Assembly (NCBI GenBank): GCA_964520885.1
Contig: CAZFQD010000087.1
Span: forward strand, 1-9,533
Direction: 5' to 3'
Length of the DNA: 9,533 nt
From: CAZFQD01 sp964520885
GTDB taxonomy: Bacteria > Bacillota > Clostridia > Oscillospirales > SIG519
How positions within the stretch are numbered: position 1 is the stretch's first letter; every line of letters starts with the position of its first letter. Shown here piece after piece: positions 1-4,501 of the stretch. Under the pieces are notes generated by a model. It searched no databases and was not told where the DNA came from. It saw nothing but the letters and a program-made list of their open reading frames with translations. The position numbers were made by a program, and so were the translations under genes.

Positions 1-47
1 CCAATTCCAGAAAACAAATCAACAAACTTAAATTTATTCTTTTCCAT
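1..47 (-). CDS. C5-cytosine DNA methyltransferase, N-terminal fragment (cut by window edge)
   Basis: The minus strand reads ATG at 47-45 and stays open to the window edge, giving MEKNKFKFVDLFSGIG. The stretch FVDLFSGIG is motif I of 5-methylcytosine DNA methyltransferases, the S-adenosylmethionine binding loop, and it sits where it should, within the first 20 residues. A GAGGTGG ribosome binding site lies just upstream (about 52-58). The start is 50 bp after the stop of the preceding gene (98-1270), so the two are probably co-transcribed. The enzyme would methylate cytosine at C5 in a specific DNA site and so protect the host from its partner nuclease. Only 15 codons are visible, so target recognition, completeness and specificity cannot be judged. 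Confidence 0.88.
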   Translation of the reverse strand, partial: MEKNKFKFVDLFSGI

Positions 48-97
48 TTTTCCACCTCAAGGAATTATTGCATATTTAGTATAATAAACTTCAAAAA

Positions 98-1270
98 CTA
101 TAATGATAGTTGATGAATTAAAAAATTATTAATATTTTTTGTCTTAATAGAAATTTTCGGTTCCCTTTTAGCCCCGTTGCTATTGCGACCTTGATTAAAT
201 ATATCAAGATAATGCATATTTGATTTACTAATTTCTAAAATATAGTAACTTCTCAAATCAATTGAATTTTTCATGCGTTCAGAATAACTCATTAAATTAG
301 GTTTGTTTTGCAATTTGTTCCAAAATATTGTGACTTCATAGCCCTTGTTTTTGTCTTTAGTTGTATCATGATTGCATATTATGTAATAAATATTCTTATT
401 TTCTAGTATTGACATAATAGTTTTATAATCATTCCCTTGTATCCCATCCGAATCCAAACTATGAGCTTTCAAATCACCATACGAAGATAACTGAGGAAAA
501 TATAAATCTAAGTCTATAGCATCCTTTTTTTTATTTTGTCTATAACAAACTACTTCTGATTTGTCGTTTTCTTTAATGTATTTATCGAATCTAAACTCCA
601 AATAAAAGCCGGGCCATTCAGACTGATATTTATTTGAAAAGTTAGCAGAAATCATCTCGGAATAACAGGCGATACCATGCCAATGTCTTTCTAACATAAG
701 GAAAAACTCATCAAAAACACTTACCATCTCTAAATTTAAGTTGACATCTCCAATTAATTTGTTATCAAGATATTTATTAATATTTGCACTATTAAATACA
801 GTTATTTCATTACCTTTAAAATCTGTTTTTTGAAAAGCACCAAAAATATGTCCGTTTTTCAAATCAATCGTATAAACATGAGCAGAGGAATTATTTAGTC
901 TATTTGTAATGTATTTTTTTGTATTAAAATCACAAAATAAAACTAAACTCTTATAAATATAAATTCCAATTAAAAGTGTAGTAATTCCTTTTGAGATATT
1001 CTCATCATATATTTGCTTAAAATCTCGTGGAATTTGAATTCTTTTTTTATATAATAAATGTGGAGTGCCTAAATAACTTATATTTTTGAAATATATACAA
1101 TACTGTTTGCTTCGATGAGAACCATATATCATACCATTTTTTATATACGACCCTTTAAAAGATGATAAAATAATTTTTTTAAGTTCATTCTTTGTCAAAA
1201 TTTCGGCAAAGTCATTGATAACTTGACCATCAAAACAAATTTGTTCTGCTTTCACATTGCTATTATTCAT
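98..1270 (-). CDS. Probable type II restriction endonuclease (partner of the C5 methyltransferase)
   Basis: This is a 390-residue protein that I do not recognise by family. It is called a restriction enzyme mainly because it lies directly upstream of, and in line with, a C5-cytosine methyltransferase gene. Compatible sequence signs are an acidic run DLDLYFP (residues 253-259) followed by GDLKAH (265-270), which resembles the D...(D/E)xK core of PD-(D/E)XK nucleases, with E225 in FYLEFRF as a possible further acidic residue. The C-terminus (QGRNSNGAKREPK, then NINNFLI) looks like an ordered basic tail. There is no signal peptide or membrane segment. The ATG at 1270 is preferred because AAAGGGAG lies about 11 nt upstream; an in-frame ATG at 1303 would precede that site. 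A promoter lies at 1349-1377. The gene is more AT-rich than the core genes to its right, in keeping with acquisition by transfer. It could instead be another defence protein linked to the methyltransferase. Confidence 0.68.
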   Translation of the reverse strand: MNNSNVKAEQICFDGQVINDFAEILTKNELKKIILSSFKGSYIKNGMIYGSHRSKQYCIYFKNISYLGTPHLLYKKRIQIPRDFKQIYDENISKGITTLLIGIYIYKSLVLFCDFNTKKYITNRLNNSSAHVYTIDLKNGHIFGAFQKTDFKGNEITVFNSANINKYLDNKLIGDVNLNLEMVSVFDEFFLMLERHWHGIACYSEMISANFSNKYQSEWPGFYLEFRFDKYIKENDKSEVVCYRQNKKKDAIDLDLYFPQLSSYGDLKAHSLDSDGIQGNDYKTIMSILENKNIYYIICNHDTTKDKNKGYEVTIFWNKLQNKPNLMSYSERMKNSIDLRSYYILEISKSNMHYLDIFNQGRNSNGAKREPKISIKTKNINNFLIHQLSL

Positions 1271-1348
1271 ATTAAATAAAACTCCCTTTTTTTTAACAAA
1301 CACTTACAACTATCATAAGATATATTTAACAATGAAAACTTTAACATA

Positions 1349-1377
1349 ATTATATATTAAAGAATTACATTTTTCAA
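1349..1377 (-). promoter_or_regulatory. Promoter of the restriction-modification genes
   Basis: On the minus strand TTGAAA (1377-1372), a 17-bp spacer and TATAAT (1354-1349) form a near-consensus sigma-A type promoter. Transcription would begin near 1342, giving a leader of about 70 nt before the ATG at 1270. The sequence just upstream is shared with the promoter at 3229-3257. Confidence 0.72.
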
Positions 1378-1402
1378 GCATTTTGTAATTTTTCCTTGTA
1401 AA
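1371..1402 (-). repeat. Promoter-linked repeat block, copy 1
   Basis: These 32 bases match 3251-3282 at 30 positions. The block covers the -35 box and about 25 bp upstream of it. On the minus strand it contains TTACAA twice, 13 bp apart, followed by the -35 hexamer. It could be a shared operator or UP element for two genes of the accessory block, or just a duplicated promoter. Confidence 0.75.
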
Positions 1403-1468
1403 TAAGGATTTTAGTTTAAAATAATTTCCTTATTATATTTAAAGTTATCTTTAATGTTATATTATTAT

Positions 1469-1524
1469 GGTCTACTAATTAGCTCCCTCTCTTGTCTACT
1501 AATTAGCTCCCTCTCTTGTCTACT
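1469..1524. repeat. 24-bp tandem repeat, two full units plus part of a third
   Basis: A 24-bp unit beginning TCTACTAATTAGCTCCC runs perfectly at 1471-1494 and 1495-1518. A third copy starts at 1519 and diverges after TCTACT into TTTTAGTTGAC. Each unit contains the 8-bp palindrome CTAATTAG. Repeats of TGTCTACT at this spacing resemble the multiple transposase-binding repeats at the ends of some insertion sequences such as the IS21 family, but no transposase is present. It may be an IS end left behind, or a regulator-binding array. Confidence 0.7.
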
Positions 1525-1555
1525 TTTTAGTTGACTGTAAATGAATTTTTCCACC

Positions 1556-1583
1556 AAAAAGGATAGCCCAAAAAGGCTATCCT
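1556..1583 (-). terminator. Intrinsic terminator of the KilA-N transcription unit
   Basis: GGATAGCC (1561-1568) and GGCTATCC (1575-1582) form a perfect 8-bp stem with a 6-nt loop, extended by one A-T pair. Read on the minus strand the stem is followed by TTTTT (1560-1556). It lies about 145 bp after the stop codon of the KilA-N gene and so closes that unit before the restriction-modification promoter. Confidence 0.8.
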
Positions 1584-1609
1584 CAAATTTAATATGCAAT
1601 TCTTTAAAC

Positions 1610-1629
1610 GGATGTATAACCATACATCC
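1610..1629. other. Perfect 8-bp inverted repeat in the 3' region of the KilA-N gene
   Basis: GGATGTAT (1610-1617) and ATACATCC (1622-1629) are separated by AACC. There is no run of T on either side, so it is not a typical terminator. It may be a protein-binding site or an RNA stem near the 3' end of the KilA-N transcript. The rest of 1583-1727 shows no gene. Confidence 0.45.
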
Positions 1630-1727
1630 CTACGATTATTTATACCGGAAAGGGATAATGTGAAAGGTTGAAAAGAAAAATATTTTGTCTTCAAACTTCG
1701 CTTATTTGTTGTCTGTTTTTGCTCAAT

Positions 1728-2588
1728 TTATTTTATATCTTTTTTATCTAACCTTTCAAGCCTTTTAATATTGCGGTTTTCAATTAAAGATTTAAGTTGA
1801 ACTATTGCAATTTCGTTTAATTTAACCAACCTTTCATATTGTGGTAATCCTCGCCTAATAAATTCAGCATTTAAACTTTCTAAATTAGTAAGCACTATAA
1901 GTTGTTGCAAACTTGCGTAATCTCTAATATTCCCTTTATTTTCTCCGTTTTCATCTCGCCATTCCTTAGCAGTTTTAGAAAACATGGCTATATTTAATAC
2001 ATCTGCTTCGTTTGCATATGTAATGCTTTTATGTTTTGCAGATACATTTTCGGGTATTAAATTATCTTTTATTGCATCAGTATGTATTTTATAATTAATT
2101 TTTGCAAGTGTTCTTTTAACATTCCAGTCAAGAGATAGTCTGCTATTTTCATCTTCTTTTAATCTTTGATATTCTTTGATTAGATATAGCTTAAATTCAG
2201 GACTAAGCCATGAACCGAACTCAAAGGCTATATCTTTATGTGCAAATGTTCCTCCATATCTTCCGGCATTTGAAATAATTCCTTTTGCATTTGTTAAGCT
2301 AATCCATTTTTTAACGGAAAGATAAAAACTATTTGCTCCTGCTTGATTTTTAATTCCCTCGAATTCGGGGGAATTAAAATATATATTATATATCTTTTCC
2401 CATGTTCCTATAAAAATTATAGTGTCTTTATTTCTTAGCCACTGTTCAATTAATGCACTACCTCCATCAAAATTTTTAGTCATGTCAGTTAACGAAATAT
2501 AATCATCATTAGTTTCTCCGCTTGATGTAATAGTAATTTCAGTGCCAATAACATTAATTGTTGCTTTAAAATTTTTATCTTTTGGCAT
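1728..2588 (-). CDS. KilA-N domain protein (phage-type DNA-binding protein)
   Basis: This 286-residue protein carries a KilA-N domain over about residues 25-145, with ISLTDMTKNF (31-40), WLRN (50-53), a GRYGGTFAHKDIAFEFGSWL segment (109-128) and EYQRLK (139-144). KilA-N domains occur in phage and large DNA virus proteins, where they are thought to bind nucleic acid, often joined to variable C-terminal parts. Here the C-terminal 140 residues are charged and probably helical, with no family that I recognise. The ATG at 2588 is chosen because AGGAAGGTG lies just upstream with about 9 nt spacing; a GTG at 2600 would overlap that site. It starts 27 bp after the orphan fragment that follows the dinD pseudogene, so it was probably part of that unit. 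Its role is likely transcription control or anti-repression in a prophage or defence island, but this is inference. Confidence 0.85.
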   Translation of the reverse strand: MPKDKNFKATINVIGTEITITSSGETNDDYISLTDMTKNFDGGSALIEQWLRNKDTIIFIGTWEKIYNIYFNSPEFEGIKNQAGANSFYLSVKKWISLTNAKGIISNAGRYGGTFAHKDIAFEFGSWLSPEFKLYLIKEYQRLKEDENSRLSLDWNVKRTLAKINYKIHTDAIKDNLIPENVSAKHKSITYANEADVLNIAMFSKTAKEWRDENGENKGNIRDYASLQQLIVLTNLESLNAEFIRRGLPQYERLVKLNEIAIVQLKSLIENRNIKRLERLDKKDIK

Positions 2589-2615
2589 TGTTTTTTTCAC
2601 CTTCCTATATACACT

Positions 2616-2885
2616 TTATAAATGCAAATTTAAGCACAATTTTTCAATGTAGCCATTTGGATAAGTATAGATTTTACTTTTACTATCTCCCTTTGACATT
2701 TTAAGCTTTATATTATCATAAAATATATTTTGCAAAGAAATAGGAATATTTATTCCTAAATGCAGTGCAGACCAATCTATTTCTTTTTTAAATATGTATA
2801 AATCTGTTTCCATATACTCATCTTCCGATCTTATCTCATCAGTTTTTTTACTTTTATAGGTATGAACAAGCCCTTGTCCCGCAAT
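2616..2885 (-). pseudogene. Orphan 89-codon open fragment after the dinD pseudogene
   Basis: The frame of the dinD pseudogene reopens after its TAA at 2888-2886 and runs 89 codons to a TAA at 2618-2616. It includes an internal ATG at 2813 that would give a 65-residue protein (METDLYIFKKEIDWSALHLG at its start), but I see no convincing ribosome binding site for it. The first residues IAGQ could be a decayed match to the IAAGQ stretch of DinD-type proteins; the remainder does not look like DinD to me. The most likely reading is the tail of another gene joined to dinD by a deletion. I do not recognise the family. It ends just before the ribosome binding site of the KilA-N gene. Confidence 0.45.
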
Positions 2886-3176
2886 TTATACCGTAATCAC
2901 TCATAAGGCATAGCGAGAAAGTTCAAAATCAATAACAGGCTTTGAAGTTGCTCCTGCTTCCACGATTTTGTTGACCTCAACAAAATGGTAATCTAAATCC
3001 ATTCCGCTATTTTTGCAAGCAAGCATTGCTTTATCAATTACCTTAGAAAAGTTTCGCCATTCTTTATATTCAAGCACAATTGAAAGCTCTCTTGCAAACC
3101 AAAATTCATTACCATCCTGGTTTATGTGCTAAATGCGACCAGAATTTGAATATTCCTTTGCTTCAATTTTGCTCAT
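2886..3176 (-). pseudogene. dinD: DinD / BRO-type antirepressor pseudogene (N-terminal part)
   Basis: From an ATG at 3176, with a strong AAGGAGA site upstream (about 3184-3190), the frame reads a DinD-like protein. Recognisable pieces are HINQDGNEFWFAREL, VLEYKEWRNF, VIDKAMLACKNSG, DYHFVEVNKIVEAGA and ELSRYA. DinD is a DNA-damage-inducible protein of the BRO/antirepressor group, reported to affect RecA-dependent repair in E. coli and common on mobile elements. The frame is broken by TAG at 3131-3129, where relatives have IKHIN (a one-base AAG to TAG change), then TGA at 2903-2901 just after SRYAL and TAA at 2888-2886. The normal continuation CYLIVQNGDP is missing, which suggests a small deletion. 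About 90 of the roughly 280 usual residues remain. It has a good promoter at 3229-3257. Confidence 0.85.
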
Positions 3177-3228
3177 TTCTATTCTCCTTAATTTTACATA
3201 AACTAAATTGTAGAAAATACTTGAAATA

Positions 3229-3257
3229 ATTATACACTAAAAAGTAAAAATTTTCAA
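3229..3257 (-). promoter_or_regulatory. Promoter of the dinD pseudogene / KilA-N unit
   Basis: TTGAAA (3257-3252), a 17-bp spacer and TATAAT (3234-3229) on the minus strand. Transcription would start near 3222, about 45 nt before the dinD ATG. The hexamers and spacing are the same as at 1349-1377 although the spacer sequences differ. Confidence 0.72.
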
Positions 3258-3282
3258 CAATTTTGTAATTTTTCCTTGTAAA
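3251..3282 (-). repeat. Promoter-linked repeat block, copy 2
   Basis: Matches 1371-1402 at 30 of 32 bases and occupies the same place relative to the -35 box. The two copies suggest that the restriction-modification unit and the dinD/KilA-N unit arose from, or are controlled through, the same upstream sequence. Confidence 0.75.
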
Positions 3283-3290
3283 AGCAAAAT

Positions 3291-3425
3291 TATTGACAAA
3301 GTCAATAGCTAAATTGTCGGCTTTGCCGACAGCTAAATTAAATTCGCCCTTTAGCTTGGCTATGCCAAATTTCGCTGACCAAAGGTCAATTTACCTGCGT
3401 AGCAATTTAGCTCGCCGCAAGGCGA
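3291..3425. repeat. Array of mini-hairpins with AGCTAAATT-like linkers
   Basis: Short perfect stems follow one another: TATTGAC/GTCAATA with AAA loop (3291-3307), GTCGGC/GCCGAC with TTT loop (3316-3330), TTGGC/GCCAA with TAT loop (3356-3368), TGACC/GGTCA with AAA loop (3376-3388), a weak TGC/GCA (3396-3404), and TCGCC/GGCGA with a GCAA tetraloop (3412-3425). The linkers AGCTAAATT (3307-3315, 3331-3339) recur, and the inverse AATTTAGCT or AATTTAGTT appears at 3404-3412 and 3425-3433. Stem sequences differ while loop size and linkers are kept. No protein is encoded here. It could be a REP/MITE-like repeat or a structured RNA. Confidence 0.7.
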
Positions 3426-3433
3426 ATTTAGTT

Positions 3434-3477
3434 GCACCAAAATAAAAAAAGCCTTTCGGCTTTTAATATTTTGGTGC
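3434..3477 (-). terminator. Long hairpin ending in a tRNA-end sequence; possible terminator
   Basis: GCACCAAAATA (3434-3444) pairs with TATTTTGGTGC (3467-3477). Inside, AAAA/TTTT and GCC/GGC pair around a TTTC loop (3454-3457), leaving two A-A mismatches. On the minus strand the inner AAAAGCC-GAAA-GGCTTTTTTT looks like an intrinsic terminator following the tRNA-end copy. The outer arms are inverted copies of the CCA end of tRNA-Leu. Confidence 0.6.
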
Positions 3478-3489
3478 GAAAGACGGGAC
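3469..3489 (-). repeat. Direct copy of the tRNA-Leu 3' end (possible att remnant)
   Basis: These 21 bases are identical to 3659-3679. On the minus strand they read the last two T-loop bases, the 3' half of the T stem, the 3' half of the acceptor stem, the discriminator and CCA, plus three more bases. That is the part of a tRNA gene that tyrosine integrases commonly duplicate on insertion. The copies are only 190 bp apart and no integrase is present between them, so any element has been lost or was very small. Confidence 0.72.
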
Positions 3490-3494
3490 ACATC

Positions 3495-3584
3495 CACAAA
3501 CGCAGTTTGTGTCTTATCTGCTTCGTCGACGCTAAAGCTTACACTCCTCGCACCTTTTTTCTAAAAACAATTATCAATTGTTTT
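3495..3584. other. Further perfect hairpins in the tRNA-flanking region
   Basis: CACAAAC/GTTTGTG with GCA loop (3495-3511) and AAAACAATT/AATTGTTTT with ATC loop (3564-3584) are perfect 7- and 9-bp stems with 3-nt loops, like those at 3291-3425. TCGCACC at 3548-3554 is an inverted copy of the GGTGCGA at 3473-3479. No reading frame here looks real. Confidence 0.5.
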
Positions 3585-3591
3585 CTTTACG

Positions 3592-3611
3592 AAAAAAGCC
3601 CTCTCAGGGTT
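3592..3611 (-). terminator. Minus-strand terminator-like hairpin
   Basis: AGCCCT (3597-3602) pairs with AGGGTT (3606-3611) across a CTC loop, including one G-T pair. On the minus strand it is followed by TTTTTT (3597-3592), partly shared with the stem. It would be a second stop signal after the tRNA terminator. Its right side overlaps GGGTTCGAGCCCC, which resembles a tRNA T arm read on plus. Confidence 0.5.
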
Positions 3612-3625
3612 CGAGCCCCATTTAA

Positions 3626-3656
3626 TAAAAAAATATACTACCCGTTTGGGTAGTAT
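3626..3656 (-). terminator. Terminator of tRNA-Leu (possibly two-way)
   Basis: ATACTACCC (3635-3643) and GGGTAGTAT (3648-3656) form a perfect 9-bp stem with a GTTT loop. On the minus strand a T-rich run (ATTTTTTT) follows directly; on the plus strand the stem is also followed by T residues, so it could act in both directions. It begins a few bases after the tRNA CCA end. Confidence 0.85.
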
Positions 3657-3658
3657 TT

Positions 3659-3679
3659 TTTTGGTGCGAAAGACGGGAC
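3659..3679 (-). repeat. tRNA-Leu 3' end copy within the intact gene (att-like repeat partner)
   Basis: This is the partner of the 21-bp repeat at 3469-3489. It covers the CCA end and 3' acceptor and T-stem strands of the intact tRNA gene. Confidence 0.72.
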
Positions 3680-3744
3680 TCGAACCCGTACGGTCGCCCA
3701 CACGCCCCTCAAGCGTGCGCGTCTGCCAGTTCCGCCACTTTCGC
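3662..3744 (-). tRNA. tRNA-Leu (anticodon GAG)
   Basis: The minus strand folds into a full class II cloverleaf of 83 nt. It has a 7-bp acceptor stem GCGAAAG/CTTTCGC, D arm GCG..CGC, anticodon stem CACGC/GCGTG with loop TTGAGGG (anticodon GAG, reading CTC and CTT leucine codons), a long variable arm TGGGCGACCGT, T arm ACGGG-TTCGAGT-CCCGT, discriminator A and an encoded CCA. The long variable arm and discriminator A fit leucine. A TTGACA/TATACT promoter lies just upstream and a terminator just downstream, so it is a single-gene unit. Confidence 0.97.
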
Positions 3745-3805
3745 AAAAAAAGCTTTGGACAATAGTATAGCAATACTAAACTTATTTGTCAACAAAGCTT
3801 TTTTT
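3745..3805 (-). terminator. Long palindrome: terminator of the ABC exporter operon
   Basis: AAAAAAAGCTTTG (3745-3757) pairs perfectly with CAAAGCTTTTTTT (3793-3805), a 13-bp stem. Inside, GACAA/TTGTC (3758-3762 with 3786-3790) and TAGTAT/ATACTA (3763-3768 with 3773-3778) can also pair. Read on minus, the outer stem ends in TTTTTTT, as expected of a terminator for the gene ending at 3819. The same DNA contains the tRNA promoter. Confidence 0.65.
3764..3792 (-). promoter_or_regulatory. Promoter of tRNA-Leu
   Basis: Minus-strand TTGACA (3792-3787), 17-bp spacer, TATACT (3769-3764). Transcription would start near 3757, about 13 nt before the mature tRNA 5' end. It sits wholly within the palindrome 3745-3805. 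Confidence 0.83.
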
Positions 3806-3818
3806 GATTTTTTCTTAT

Positions 3819-4487
3819 TTAACTGATTTTTCCCTCGTTTTTATATGGTGCTAATTTGTAAATCTCATCAACATTTTTTGCCACTTCGGGCGAATGGGAA
3901 ACAATAATTACGCATTTATTTTCTTTTTCTGCCAATTTTTTAAATATATTTATTATCTCGTCTTGCGTTGATATATCAAGGTTTCCTGTTGGTTCATCTG
4001 CTAAAATAATATCCGCATCATAGGACAAGGCTCTTGCTATTGCAACTCTTTGCTGTTCTCCTCCGGACAATTTTAATATTCTTCTTTTTGCCAAATCATC
4101 GCTTAAATCAACCTTATGCAATAATTCCATTGCTTTTGCTTTTTTATTGCCAATTTTTTTGCCCGAAACATCCATTGAAAGCACTACATTTTCCATTGCA
4201 GTAAGATGAGGGAGCAAATTATAGCTTTGAAAAACAACACCTACAAATCTGCTTCTGTATCTATATCTGTCAATTTTAGAAACATCTTTTTGCTCAAATA
4301 AAATTTTGCCTTTTGTTGGCACTGTAAGCCCTGAAAGCAAGGACAAAAGGGTAGTTTTTCCAGCACCCGATTTCCCAACAACAGCATAAACCTTACCCTT
4401 TTCAAACTCATAATTTATATTTTCCAAAACCTTAGTTTTTCCATTATCATAGGAATACTCAACATTTTCTAATTTTAATACACTCAT
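3819..4487 (-). CDS. ABC exporter ATP-binding protein (MacB/LolD type)
   Basis: This is a 222-residue cytoplasmic ATPase that powers the FtsX-type permease encoded just upstream. All nucleotide-binding motifs are present: Walker A GKSGAGKTT (38-46), Q-loop Q87 in VVFQSYNLLP, signature LSGGEQQR (140-147), Walker B IILADE (160-165) with catalytic E165, D-loop around NLD (169-171), and switch histidine H198. Length and motif spelling fit the MacB/LolD/FtsE group, which drives mechanotransmission-type exporters for peptides, antibiotics or lipoproteins rather than classical channels. The ATG at 4487 is preferred over GTG at 4493 because the GGGGG ribosome binding site (4496-4500) is 8 nt away. 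The gene begins 14 bp after the permease stop, so the two form an operon. The substrate cannot be told from sequence. Confidence 0.94.
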   Translation of the reverse strand: MSVLKLENVEYSYDNGKTKVLENINYEFEKGKVYAVVGKSGAGKTTLLSLLSGLTVPTKGKILFEQKDVSKIDRYRYRSRFVGVVFQSYNLLPHLTAMENVVLSMDVSGKKIGNKKAKAMELLHKVDLSDDLAKRRILKLSGGEQQRVAIARALSYDADIILADEPTGNLDISTQDEIINIFKKLAEKENKCVIIVSHSPEVAKNVDEIYKLAPYKNEGKIS

Positions 4488-4501
4488 TATCACTACCCCC
4501 T

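Noticed and set aside
1469..1530. CRISPR array
   Set aside because: The two 24-bp units abut with no spacers between them, and no cas genes are present.
3472..3558. Possible second, decayed tRNA-Leu gene
   Set aside because: Only the 3' end (about 18 nt) matches. The remainder lacks D and anticodon arms and instead forms the CACAAAC/GTTTGTG hairpin, so a full tRNA copy is not supported.
3432..3653. 73-codon plus-strand open frame across the hairpin region
   Set aside because: It covers hairpins, terminators and tRNA fragments, has no ribosome binding site, and its residues reflect inverted tRNA and terminator sequence rather than a protein family.
3291..3660. CRISPR-like or standard REP array
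   Set aside because: There are no constant repeats with unique spacers; the stems themselves vary and only loop size and linkers are kept, so it was recorded as a hairpin array.
3561..3773. 70-codon minus-strand open frame over the tRNA
   Set aside because: It is the translation of tRNA-Leu(GAG) and its flanks; the cloverleaf fully explains the sequence.
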